DNA of 19,295 nt from Bacteroidota bacterium (GTDB taxonomy: Bacteria; Bacteroidota; Bacteroidia; Bacteroidales; VadinHA17): assembly GCA_022711195.1 (NCBI GenBank), contig JAKLFN010000016.1:1-19295 (forward strand), given 5' to 3'. Positions 1-6,662 of the stretch are shown piece after piece (within the stretch, counting starts at the first letter, position 1; each line of letters begins with the position of its first letter). The notes beneath the pieces were generated by a model. The model was not told the DNA's origin, did no database searches, and worked only from the letters and a program-made list of their open reading frames with translations. A program made the position numbers and the translations under genes.

Positions 1-1165
1 AACCTCTTGCCACCTGTGTCTTGAAAAGCATTATGGCGCTGAAATCAAATTTGCCGAAGGCTTTATGATTAAGCTTTGAGTTTGTCTCGATAAGGTCGAG
101 GTTCTTCCTGATGCCGTCTTCGTTTGTCCAGATAAGACCATACTTAAGCCTGGCAAAATTATTTGAGGTTATCTTAAGCTGTTTATTGTTATAGTCAGCA
201 TAACCCGTAATATCGAGCGATGTGGAGATACTGCTTTCTCCTCCCTTGACCCAGTTTGTAAGTGAGGCCTGGTTAAGCGCAAAAGCTGCTTCTGAACGGT
301 ATTTCCAGTACTGAGGCTTAACAACTATCTTCCTTACGTTCTGCAATTTGGATTTATCAATTTCCTGGATATCAAGCCTGGCGCTGGTATTAAGAAGCTG
401 TTTGGAAGGGCGGACAAAGCTGATCCCGTTCTCGAGGTAAAGGGCAATAGTGTTGTTCGCCTGCGAGCCTATCCATACAGTTACCGAATCGTTGAGGTCG
501 CTCTTAAGCCAGTACCGCTTCATCAAACCTGATCGTGAATTTATCCACACCGGAGTAAGATCGTTCCCCGGTCCTGTAATATAAACGATGGTTGAATCAC
601 GTGAATCGACAAATTTCATAAGCTGTTCCACGGCCATACGGATGGAATCGCCCTGATATGGATAATCATAATATGCAAACGGGAAATGCGGGTAATCGGG
701 CGTGACCTCTTTCAGAGTGTCGAGAACAACCAGCACTGAGGTATCCCGGCTGCTTACCGGATCTGTAAGCTTAAGTGGTTCCCAGATAAAAAATTTATCC
801 CAGCCAACAGACAGTGAATCAAATGGATAACTGCCAAGATATACTCTTGCCGAGTCGAAGGGATCATGTGAAGCCTCAAAAACCAGCTGGGCCAGGGCCA
901 CTCTCAGCGGATCGGACGGGTTTTTCCAGTAGTGCATCCTCAGGCGTTTCTGCAAAAACCTGACAGCCTGGTCGGTGTTCAGGCTTATGGTGTCGGGTCT
1001 GGCCGGCTCCCTGAAAATATATCCTCCCTTCAGCAATGTGTCGAGGATCGGACCCGGAATGGTGTCATTAACAGACCTTTCCTGAGAGAAGCCAGTGAAA
1101 TAAAAACCTGCAAATAAAATAAGAACTATAAACCTTTTAAATGTTGCCGGTAATCTGAAGTTCAT
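1..1165 (-). CDS. DUF3078 family exported protein, C-terminus beyond window
   Basis: This is an open frame of 388 codons from an ATG at 1165 to the left edge, so the C-terminus is missing. The N-terminus is a classic signal peptide: MNFRLPATFKRF, a hydrophobic stretch (IVLILFAGFYFTG), then FSQ as a likely cleavage site near residue 28. The mature protein is therefore periplasmic or outer-membrane associated. Around residues 305-330 there is an NQASLTNWVKGGESS segment followed by alternating polar and hydrophobic residues; this N-Q-x-S-x-x-N-W-x-x-G-G signature is typical of DUF3078, a Bacteroidota family of unknown function often predicted to form outer-membrane beta-strands. The residues between about 30 and 300 match nothing I recognise. 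It is transcribed away from tnaA across a 366 bp gap. The family call is by motif only, and no function is assigned. Confidence 0.72.
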   Translation of the reverse strand, partial: MNFRLPATFKRFIVLILFAGFYFTGFSQERSVNDTIPGPILDTLLKGGYIFREPARPDTISLNTDQAVRFLQKRLRMHYWKNPSDPLRVALAQLVFEASHDPFDSARVYLGSYPFDSLSVGWDKFFIWEPLKLTDPVSSRDTSVLVVLDTLKEVTPDYPHFPFAYYDYPYQGDSIRMAVEQLMKFVDSRDSTIVYITGPGNDLTPVWINSRSGLMKRYWLKSDLNDSVTVWIGSQANNTIALYLENGISFVRPSKQLLNTSARLDIQEIDKSKLQNVRKIVVKPQYWKYRSEAAFALNQASLTNWVKGGESSISTSLDITGYADYNNKQLKITSNNFARLKYGLIWTNEDGIRKNLDLIETNSKLNHKAFGKFDFSAIMLFKTQVARG

Positions 1166-1338
1166 ATCTCTATATAGCGATTTGTTGAATTTTACGCAAA
1201 ATACTATTTTTACACAAAATAAGCATCCTTTTATTATGTTACCCTTTACCATAACGGAGAAGTGGCCTCTTAACATATACAGGAATATCAAAAACCGCGA
1301 TTTCTTCGGTTGCTAAATCCGTTAAACAAGCCCCTAAA

Positions 1339-1352
1339 TCCCCTAAAGGGGA
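1339..1352. repeat. CCCCTAAAGGGG palindrome
   Basis: TCCCC-TAAA-GGGGA forms a perfect 5 bp stem with a 4-base loop, preceded by another CCCCTAAA at 1331-1338. Similar C-rich/G-rich palindromes recur in the nadD/oxidoreductase gap at 5285-5300, so this looks like a dispersed intergenic element rather than a gene-specific terminator. Confidence 0.6.
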
Positions 1353-1395
1353 CTTTAAAGTAAGAACAATAGAACATTTGAATGCAGAACTAAGA

Positions 1396-1430
1396 AGTTC
1401 GATTGTTCTGAGTTCGATTGTTCTGAGTTC
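1396..1430. repeat. 15 bp tandem repeat (AGTTCGATTGTTCTG, about 2.3 copies)
   Basis: Two perfect 15 bp copies (1396-1410 and 1411-1425) are followed by a partial third copy, AGTTC. The ATTGTTCT inside each copy is the reverse complement of AGAACAAT at 1363-1370, so either copy could pair with the upstream segment to form a hairpin. No coding or regulatory meaning is assigned. Confidence 0.8.
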
Positions 1431-1458
1431 TTAATTCACCCCCCCCCCTCAGAGCCTG

Positions 1459-1474
1459 TCCCGCGATAGCGGGA
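1459..1474. repeat. CCCGC-GATA-GCGGG hairpin next to a C-run
   Basis: TCCCGC and GCGGGA form a 6 bp stem around the loop GATA. A run of C ends just before it, at about 1448. The stem shares the core (T)CCCGC...GCGGG(A) with the hairpin at 5264-5282, which points to a repeated intergenic element family. There is no U-tract, so a canonical intrinsic terminator is not supported. Confidence 0.65.
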
Positions 1475-1531
1475 GGCGGGGAGTGTAAAACAAACTTCAT
1501 TTCACAAAAATCTTTTAATTAATCCACAATT

Positions 1532-2917
1532 ATGGAACTTCCCTTTATAGAACCCTATAAGATAAAGATGGTCGAGCCTGTGTATACCAGTACCAGGAAC
1601 CAGAGAGAGAAATGGATCAGCGATGCCCATTTTAATATGTTCAATCTGAAGTCGGAGCAGGTGACAATCGACCTTCTCACCGATTCCGGAACAGGAGCAA
1701 TGAGCGACAGGCAATGGTCGGCGCTTATGCTTGGCGACGAGAGCTATGCAGGTGCATCATCGTACTACAACCTGAAGAAAGCAATAGAAGAGATCACCGG
1801 CTTCGGGTATTTTCTTCCCACTCACCAGGGCAGGGCTGCTGAGAATGTATTGTTTTCAGCACTTGTAAAAGAAGGCAGCCTCGTACCCGGAAACTCACAT
1901 TTCGACACTACCAAGGGGCATATTGAATTCAGGAAAGCCATACCTGTCGATTGTACGGTGGATGTCGCATCCGATTTTACGGCACCGGATCCGTTTAAGG
2001 GGAATGTCGACCTTGCCAGGCTGGAGGATGTTCTGAAAAATAATCCACGTGAAAAGATTGCACTGATCATTGTGACTATAACAAACAATACTTCGGGAGG
2101 ACAGCCGGTAAGCATGGCGAACCTGAAAGGAATACGTGACCTTGCCGATAAATATGGAGTTAAGTTCTTCCTCGATTCAGCCAGGTTTGCAGAGAATGCC
2201 TGGTTCATAAAAACGAGGGAAGAAGGGTATGCCGGAAAGACTATCAGGGAGATCGTTCTGGAGATGTTCTCCTGTGCTGACGGGATGACAATGAGCTCAA
2301 AAAAGGACGCTATCGTGAACATGGGGGGCTTTATTGGTTTCAGGGATGAGGAAACATTTCGCCTTGCTTCTTCGTATAATATAATTTATGAGGGGTTCAT
2401 AACCTATGGAGGGATGTCGGGGCGCGATATGAATGCCCTGGCGCAGGGGCTTTACGAGGGCACCGATTATGAATATCTCACCTCACGGATAGGTCAGGTT
2501 GAGTATCTTGGCTCAAAGATGAAGGATTACGGGATACCTGTTCTTGAACCTTCAGGAGGGCATGCCATTTTTATTGATGCAAAGCGGTTTCTTCCGCAGA
2601 TACCTGATACAGAGTTCCCTGCACAGGCTCTGGCAATTGAACTTTATATTGAAGGAGGAATAAGGAGTGCTGAGATTGGTGCCCTGATGGCCGACCGGGA
2701 CCCGGTTACACGTGAGAACAGGTTCTCAGGGAAGGAGCTGGTCAGACTGGCCATACCGAGAAGGGTATATACTGATAACCATATGGATTATGTGGCAGCT
2801 GTTGTGAAGAATGTCTTCGACAGACGCGACTCGATAAAAAGAGGTTTAAATATCCTCTGGGAAGCTCCGATACTGAGGCATTTTACGGTAAAGCTTGGAA
2901 AAATAAACCAGTCTTGA
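1532..2917 (+). CDS. tnaA: Tryptophanase (tryptophan indole-lyase)
   Basis: A PLP enzyme of the beta-eliminating lyase family that splits L-tryptophan into indole, pyruvate and ammonia in the cytoplasm. The whole 461-residue length matches the family (E. coli TnaA has 471). Visible hallmarks are IDLLTDSGTGA (46-56), PTHQGR (96-101), the DSARFAENAWF block (215-225) and SSKKDA (255-260), where the second lysine, K258, should hold PLP. It was separated from its close relative tyrosine phenol-lyase by DTTKGH (125-130; TPL has a TTTRYH-like sequence), SARFAEN (TPL has ATRCVEN), IRSAEIG (TPL has RSMERG) and LRHFT near the C-terminus with H450, all TnaA-like. It stands alone upstream of the yicC cluster. 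No TnaC leader is visible, so tryptophan attenuation of the E. coli type is not supported. Confidence 0.93.
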   Translation: MELPFIEPYKIKMVEPVYTSTRNQREKWISDAHFNMFNLKSEQVTIDLLTDSGTGAMSDRQWSALMLGDESYAGASSYYNLKKAIEEITGFGYFLPTHQGRAAENVLFSALVKEGSLVPGNSHFDTTKGHIEFRKAIPVDCTVDVASDFTAPDPFKGNVDLARLEDVLKNNPREKIALIIVTITNNTSGGQPVSMANLKGIRDLADKYGVKFFLDSARFAENAWFIKTREEGYAGKTIREIVLEMFSCADGMTMSSKKDAIVNMGGFIGFRDEETFRLASSYNIIYEGFITYGGMSGRDMNALAQGLYEGTDYEYLTSRIGQVEYLGSKMKDYGIPVLEPSGGHAIFIDAKRFLPQIPDTEFPAQALAIELYIEGGIRSAEIGALMADRDPVTRENRFSGKELVRLAIPRRVYTDNHMDYVAAVVKNVFDRRDSIKRGLNILWEAPILRHFTVKLGKINQS

Positions 2918-2930
2918 TAAACCTCCTCTA

Positions 2931-2960
2931 TTGTTATTTTAGGGGGAAGTTGTACCTTTC
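2931..2960 (+). promoter_or_regulatory. Candidate Bacteroidota-type promoter for yicC
   Basis: TTG at 2931-2933 is followed after exactly 19 bases by TACCTTTC at 2953-2960. This is close to the known Bacteroidota primary-sigma pattern TTTG-N19-TAnnTTTG, with one mismatch in each box. It lies 24 bases before the yicC start, giving a short leader. The match is by eye only. Confidence 0.42.
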
Positions 2961-2984
2961 TGCCTGATTTACAACAACAGTAAA

Positions 2985-3860
2985 ATGATAAAATCCATGA
3001 CAGGTTTCGGCAAGGCTACAGCCGAGATCCCTCAGAAAAAAATATCAATCGAGATAAAATCGCTTAATTCAAAATCACTCGACCTGAATGCCAGGCTGCC
3101 GTGGCTATATAAGGAAAAGGAAGCAGAAGTGAGAAATCTCATAAGCCAGAAACTCGACCGGGGCAAGATCGACCTCACAATCAATTTCGATGTGCTCGAT
3201 AACGAAATAGTTCCGGTAATCAATAAAAACGTAGTTAAGAATTACTACCAGCAGCTTAAGGAGATCGCCGGGGAGCTGAAGATAAATGCCGACGACCAGC
3301 TTCTCTCTACAATTATGAGACTTCCCGACGCACTTAAAACTGAAAAGCCTGAACTTGACGAGGAAGAGTGGTTGCTGGTGAGGGAAAAACTCATCGAAGC
3401 TGTTGAACAACTCGACGGATACAGGATCGAAGAGGGAAAATCAATTGAAACAGACCTCACCAGAGCTGTCGGGAAGATCCTCACGCTGCTGAAGGAAGTA
3501 GAGGGATTTGAAGGCGACAGGATAAAGAAAATAAGGGAGAGGCTCAATGCTTCGCTGGCAGAGAATGTCGGGACAGAGAATATCGACAAGAACAGGTTTG
3601 AACAGGAGATCATTTTCTACCTCGAAAAGCTCGATATTAATGAAGAAAAGGTGAGGCTCAGGAAACATTGTGAATACTTCCTCGAGAAAATTGCTTCGCT
3701 CCCGCCAAATGGCAAGATACTGAACTTCATTTCGCAGGAGATTGGCCGCGAGGTGAATACCATCGGTTCAAAAGCCAATGACGCATCAATCCAGAAGCTG
3801 GTGGTGATGATGAAGGATGAACTGGAAAGAATCAAGGAGCAATCCCTGAATGTGTTATAA
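2985..3860 (+). CDS. yicC: YicC/YloC family endoribonuclease
   Basis: A 291-residue protein of normal family length. It opens with MIKSMTGFGKA, the family's hallmark N-terminus, and ends with a GSKANDASIQKLVV-type segment and a charged helix (VVMMKDELERIKEQ), which match the C-terminal DUF1732 domain. Members are endoribonucleases (E. coli YicC, B. subtilis YloC) linked to RNA turnover and stationary-phase survival; the function here is by homology. The central part (about 150-230) is rich in K, E and L and probably a coiled coil. It is the first gene of the yicC-gmk-nadD order common in Bacteroidota. The ATG at 2985 is chosen because it gives the conserved MIKSMTGFG start. A gap of about 100 bases with a palindromic repeat separates it from gmk. 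Confidence 0.92.
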   Translation: MIKSMTGFGKATAEIPQKKISIEIKSLNSKSLDLNARLPWLYKEKEAEVRNLISQKLDRGKIDLTINFDVLDNEIVPVINKNVVKNYYQQLKEIAGELKINADDQLLSTIMRLPDALKTEKPELDEEEWLLVREKLIEAVEQLDGYRIEEGKSIETDLTRAVGKILTLLKEVEGFEGDRIKKIRERLNASLAENVGTENIDKNRFEQEIIFYLEKLDINEEKVRLRKHCEYFLEKIASLPPNGKILNFISQEIGREVNTIGSKANDASIQKLVVMMKDELERIKEQSLNVL

Positions 3861-3873
3861 TGAGAGGAAATAT

Positions 3874-3950
3874 GCCACAAAGACACTAAGACACGAAGGA
3901 TCACCAAGGGTATAACTTGGTGTAGCTTAGAGCCTTGGTGCCTTAGTGGC
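3874..3950. repeat. CACAAAG-type palindromic intergenic repeat, copy A
   Basis: The left part carries imperfect 8-9 base units (CCACAAAG, ACACTAAG, ACACGAAGG, TCACCAAGG). The right part is their inverted counterpart (CCTTGGTG, CCTTAGTGG). In the middle, CACCAAG (3902-3908) pairs with CTTGGTG (3916-3922) around a 7-base loop. It fills almost the whole yicC-gmk gap and would be transcribed as a folded spacer within the operon. Two related copies are at 4540-4640 and 11650-11741. Confidence 0.8.
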
Positions 3951-3962
3951 AAAAATATCTTG

Positions 3963-4529
3963 ATGAAAGGAAAACTTGTAATAATATCTGCACCCTCAGG
4001 AGCAGGGAAGTCGACAATAATCAGACATCTTCTCGACAGCGGGATAAACTTTGAGTTTTCCATTTCTGCCACCACCAGGGCTCCCAGGGGGACGGAGAAG
4101 AACGGCGTCGAATATTATTTCATGAGTGTGGCGGATTTCAGAAACAGGATAAGTAAAAACGATTTTATAGAATGGGAAGAGGTCTACAGTGACCAGTTGT
4201 ATGGCACCCTTAAATCGGAGATCGACCGTATCTGGTCGCATGGCAATCATGTTCTTTTCGATGTCGATGTAAAGGGAGGTATTAACCTGAAAAAAATCTT
4301 CGGTCATGATGCCATCTCAATTTTTATTATGCCGCCATCAATAAAAGAACTTGAAAAAAGATTACTGCAGAGAGCTACCGACAATCCGGAGAAAATAAAA
4401 ATGAGAGTAGCAAAAGCAGAAGAGGAGATGAAGCTGGCAGATCAGTTTGATAACATTGTAGTGAATGATAATCTCCAGAAGGCTGAAAATGATATTTATA
4501 GAATAGTTATAGGTTTTATTAAAAGTTGA
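3963..4529 (+). CDS. gmk: Guanylate kinase
   Basis: Phosphorylates GMP to GDP with ATP in the cytoplasm, an essential step of guanine nucleotide synthesis. The 188-residue protein has every hallmark: a P-loop SAPSGAGKST (9-18), the GMP-binding segment SATTRAPR (35-42) with EYYF (50-53), YGT (80-82), and DVDVKGG (100-106). The C-terminal part with RLLQRATDNPEKI forms the lid and second arginine-bearing region. The ATG at 3963 is preferred over the in-frame TTG three bases earlier because it gives the usual MKGKLVIISAPSGAGKS start. It follows yicC after a palindromic repeat spacer and precedes nadD, again with a repeat spacer. Confidence 0.96.
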   Translation: MKGKLVIISAPSGAGKSTIIRHLLDSGINFEFSISATTRAPRGTEKNGVEYYFMSVADFRNRISKNDFIEWEEVYSDQLYGTLKSEIDRIWSHGNHVLFDVDVKGGINLKKIFGHDAISIFIMPPSIKELEKRLLQRATDNPEKIKMRVAKAEEEMKLADQFDNIVVNDNLQKAENDIYRIVIGFIKS

Positions 4530-4539
4530 TTTGGAAAAT

Positions 4540-4640
4540 CTTTGTGTACCTTCGTGTGCACTTTGTGTTCTTTGTGGTCAGGAACAATTATTATTTTAAA
4601 CACAAAGGTCACAAAGGTTTTCACAAAGTATCACAAAGGA
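4540..4640. repeat. CACAAAG-type palindromic intergenic repeat, copy B
   Basis: The left arm carries CTTTGTGT, CTTCGTGTG, CTTTGTGT and CTTTGTGG; the right arm (from 4600) carries ACACAAAGG, TCACAAAGG, TCACAAAG and TCACAAAGG. An AT-rich loop of about 20 bases lies between the arms. It fills the gmk-nadD gap. An open frame across it exists only because the repeat lacks stop codons in that frame, and it is not a gene. Confidence 0.85.
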
Positions 4641-4661
4641 AAGACAGTAATATTTTCTTGA

Positions 4662-5258
4662 ATGGCGAAAATAGGTTTATACTTCGGATCCTTCAATCCG
4701 ATACACATTGGACACCTGGCAATTGCAGGATACATGACTGAATTCACACCTCTTGAGCAGGTATGGTTTGTTGTAAGTCCTCATAACCCGTTAAAGAAAA
4801 AGGAGAGTCTCCTTGAAGGGCACCAGCGTCTTTATATGGTTCAGCTTGCAATCGGCGACAACGACAGGCTGAAAGCTACTGATGTTGAATTCAGCATGCC
4901 TTCACCATCATATACCATCAATACCCTGGCATATCTCGAAGAAAAATATCCCCAGCATACTTTTAACCTTGTACTGGGAGAAGATAATCTGTATACATTT
5001 CATAAGTGGAAGAATGCCACTGAGCTGATCAGGAAGTATCATTTATACGTCTATCCCAGGCCATATTCACGCAGGCCTGAATCGGCCGAGCTTGAAGAGA
5101 TCCTCACGAAAGCCAGGATACATTGGGCTAAAGCGCCGTTAATGGAGATATCCGGGACCTTTATCAGGGGTGGTATAAAGAATAAGAAAAATATGTCGTA
5201 TTATCTCCCTCCTTCCGTCTGGAAGTATATCGAGGAGATGCACTTCTATGAGAGATAA
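4662..5258 (+). CDS. nadD: Nicotinate-nucleotide adenylyltransferase
   Basis: Transfers AMP from ATP to nicotinate mononucleotide, giving deamido-NAD, the next-to-last step of NAD synthesis. The 198 residues carry the nucleotidyltransferase hallmarks: GLYFGSFNPIHIGH (5-18) with the HxGH active-site motif, SPHNPLK (39-45), GEDN (106-109) followed by HKW, and ISGTFIRG (163-170), the equivalent of the ISSTxIR motif with Gly in place of the second Ser. The ATG at 4662 places the GxFxPxHxGH motif at the usual distance from the N-terminus. It is the last gene of the yicC-gmk-nadD group and faces the oxidoreductase operon tail to tail, with two G/C hairpins between the stop codons. Confidence 0.93.
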   Translation: MAKIGLYFGSFNPIHIGHLAIAGYMTEFTPLEQVWFVVSPHNPLKKKESLLEGHQRLYMVQLAIGDNDRLKATDVEFSMPSPSYTINTLAYLEEKYPQHTFNLVLGEDNLYTFHKWKNATELIRKYHLYVYPRPYSRRPESAELEEILTKARIHWAKAPLMEISGTFIRGGIKNKKNMSYYLPPSVWKYIEEMHFYER

Positions 5259-5263
5259 CCCCC

Positions 5264-5282
5264 GTCCCGCATGAAGCGGGAC
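5264..5282. terminator. GTCCCGC hairpin between converging genes
   Basis: GTCCCGC (5264-5270) and GCGGGAC (5276-5282) form a perfect 7 bp stem with the loop ATGAA, starting five bases after the nadD stop codon. Its position between two converging transcription units suggests a two-way terminator, but no U-tract follows on either strand. The stem core matches the hairpin at 1459-1474, so it may equally be a dispersed repeat. Confidence 0.45.
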
Positions 5283-5284
5283 TG

Positions 5285-5300
5285 CCCCCCTTTAGGGGGG
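5285..5300. repeat. CCCCCC-TTTA-GGGGGG palindrome
   Basis: Six C and six G flank the loop TTTA, forming a very strong stem right after the previous hairpin; another G-run follows (5303-5308) up to the stop codon of the oxidoreductase gamma gene. It is related to the CCCCTAAAGGGG palindrome at 1339-1352 (same core on the opposite strand, C-run/TTTA/G-run). It may help stop transcription from both sides. Confidence 0.55.
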
Positions 5301-5308
5301 ATGGGGGG

Positions 5309-5851
5309 TCAGACTTTCTTTATTATCTCCATTCCCCTTTGCACGGCCTTCTCATTCATCGGAATGAGATTATGATATCTCTCAGGCAGTGATTTCTTAA
5401 GGCCTTTTATAACGTTCTCAAGGGTGATAACGGGCTTAACTTTGAGGAATCCTCCCAGCACGATCATATTAAAGACTTTAGGAGCATTCATCTTACCTGC
5501 TTCTTCTGCTGCATCGACCCGATAGATAGTAATATCTTTTCTTTCAGGATGACGCGTTATTCCGTTGCTGTCGTAGATAAGCACACCCCCGGGCTTAATT
5601 GATTTCTCAAATTTGTCGAGTGACTGCTGGTTAAGGATTATCCCTGTGTCGAAGTGCTTAATGATTGGTGAACTGATGCGTTCGCTGCTCAGGATGACAG
5701 TAACATTTGCAGTGCCACCCCGCATTTCGGGACCGTACGATGGCATCCAGCTTACCTCCATATCCTGCATAACACCTGAATATGCCATGATCTTACCCAT
5801 CGACAATACTCCCTGTCCGCCGAATCCGGCAATTATAATTTCTTCAGTCAT
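5309..5851 (-). CDS. 2-oxoacid:ferredoxin oxidoreductase, gamma subunit
   Basis: Gamma subunit of a CoA-acylating 2-oxoacid:ferredoxin oxidoreductase. The family hallmarks are IIIAGFGGQGV near the N-terminus and SYGPEMRGGTAN in the first third. In the complex this subunit contributes to CoA binding. The start is placed at the ATG at 5849-5851, giving MTEEIIIAGFGGQG and 180 residues; an upstream in-frame ATG at 5878 would add MCNLQNPKK, which lies entirely inside the beta gene and has no family counterpart. With the chosen start it overlaps the end of the beta gene by 8 bases (ATGACTGA), a sign of translational coupling. It is the last gene of the six-gene operon and ends one base before a G-run and two strong hairpins. 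Confidence 0.9.
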   Translation of the reverse strand: MTEEIIIAGFGGQGVLSMGKIMAYSGVMQDMEVSWMPSYGPEMRGGTANVTVILSSERISSPIIKHFDTGIILNQQSLDKFEKSIKPGGVLIYDSNGITRHPERKDITIYRVDAAEEAGKMNAPKVFNMIVLGGFLKVKPVITLENVIKGLKKSLPERYHNLIPMNEKAVQRGMEIIKKV

Positions 5852-6659
5852 TTTTTTCGGATTTTGTAGGTTGCACATTTTCCTCAGCAGGCACCTTCAT
5901 GTCGCCCAGAGGGTAATATGGAAACATATTTGTCTCCATCCATTTGTTAGCCTCTACAGCAGTCATTTTCCACCCCGAAGGGCAGTTAGACACTATCTCG
6001 ACAAAGCATGTTCCCTTGTTAAGTTTCTGATACTGAACTGCTTTCCTGATAGCTTTCTTAGTCTTCCTGACATTGGCAGGTGTATGAACACTCTGCCTGG
6101 TCACAAAATAAGTGCCTGGAAGTGTAGCAACAATATCTGTCATTTTAAGGGGATTGCCCATCAGTTTAACATCCCTGCCGTATGGCGAGGTTGATGATTT
6201 CATGCCGGGAAGGGTTGTGGGGGCCATCTGACCGCCGGTCATACCGTATATCCCGTTATTAATGAATATGATAAGGATATTCTCACCCCTGTTGCATGCA
6301 TGAATTGTCTCGGCAGTGCCAATGGCAGCAAGGTCGCCGTCGCCCTGGTATGTAAAAACGAACTTATCGGGAAGAAGACGTTTTATTGCTGTTGCCAGCG
6401 CAGGAGCCCTGCCATGAGCTGCTTCCTGCCAGTCGATATCGAGGAATTCATACAGCAGCACCGAACACCCTACCGGCGAGATGCCTATGGTCTCCGACTG
6501 CAAGCCCTCCTCCTCAATAATCTCCGCGAGTATCCTGTGTGCTGTTCCATGGCCGCAGCCAGGACAGTATGAAAGTGTTTTTCCGGTCATGACCTTAGTC
6601 CTCTTATAGACGAGGTTTTCCGGTTTGATAATATCTTTAATTCCAGTTGCTTCAGCCAT
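5844..6659 (-). CDS. 2-oxoacid:ferredoxin oxidoreductase, beta (thiamine diphosphate) subunit
   Basis: The catalytic ThDP-binding subunit, 271 residues, cytoplasmic. Visible are CPGCGHG (32-38) supplying cluster cysteines, PVGCSV (62-67), HGRAPALATAIK (82-93), the ThDP/Mg motif GDGD (106-109) ending at NN (134-135), and NGIYGMTGGQMAPTT (135-149), which is typical of beta subunits of the Vor/Kor type. It decarboxylates a 2-oxoacid to a hydroxyalkyl-ThDP intermediate; electrons pass through Fe-S clusters to ferredoxin. It starts three bases after the alpha stop and overlaps gamma. The sequence alone does not fix the substrate; the alpha subunit points to branched-chain 2-oxoacids. Confidence 0.93.
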   Translation of the reverse strand: MAEATGIKDIIKPENLVYKRTKVMTGKTLSYCPGCGHGTAHRILAEIIEEEGLQSETIGISPVGCSVLLYEFLDIDWQEAAHGRAPALATAIKRLLPDKFVFTYQGDGDLAAIGTAETIHACNRGENILIIFINNGIYGMTGGQMAPTTLPGMKSSTSPYGRDVKLMGNPLKMTDIVATLPGTYFVTRQSVHTPANVRKTKKAIRKAVQYQKLNKGTCFVEIVSNCPSGWKMTAVEANKWMETNMFPYYPLGDMKVPAEENVQPTKSEKND

Positions 6660-6662
6660 ATC

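Larger units (their letters stand above)
1166..1531. other. Repeat-rich divergent intergenic region
   Basis: No credible gene lies in these 366 bases between the divergent DUF3078 gene and tnaA. The first ~130 bases are AT-rich and should hold the promoter of the minus-strand gene; TATTTTG on the minus strand near 1200 is a weak candidate only. From 1331 to 1480 the region is a patchwork of small repeats: a CCCCTAAAGGGG palindrome, a 15 bp tandem repeat, a run of C and a CCCGC-GATA-GCGGG hairpin. No leader peptide resembling TnaC was found upstream of tnaA, and no clear TAnnTTTG box was seen in the last 50 bases before its start. Confidence 0.6.

Noticed and set aside
1494..1507. Rex operator upstream of tnaA (TTTCACAA half-site)
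   Set aside because: Only one half matches; the partner half at the right spacing is absent.
1822..2322. 166-codon open frame on the minus strand inside tnaA
   Set aside because: It lies fully antisense to a well-supported gene and its translation resembles no family.
1532..2917. Tyrosine phenol-lyase as the product of the PLP lyase gene
   Set aside because: DTTKGH, SARFAEN, IRSAEIG and the late LRHFT with His are TnaA-like; TPL has different residues at each of these places.
3960..3962. TTG start for gmk
   Set aside because: An ATG follows immediately and gives the standard N-terminus.
3245..4075. Overlapping minus-strand frames across yicC and gmk
   Set aside because: They are antisense to conserved genes; the Ser/Phe-rich translations are typical shadow frames.
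4526..4741. 71-codon plus-strand frame between gmk and nadD
   Set aside because: It runs through the CACAAAG palindrome and then into nadD in another frame; no conserved protein features.
5852..5878. Longer N-terminus (MCNLQNPKK) for the oxidoreductase gamma subunit
   Set aside because: The extension overlaps the beta gene and the family starts directly before IIIAGFGGQG, which the downstream ATG provides.
5613..6194. 193-codon plus-strand frame across the oxidoreductase gamma and beta genes
   Set aside because: It is antisense to two genes with clear motifs and shows no domain of its own.
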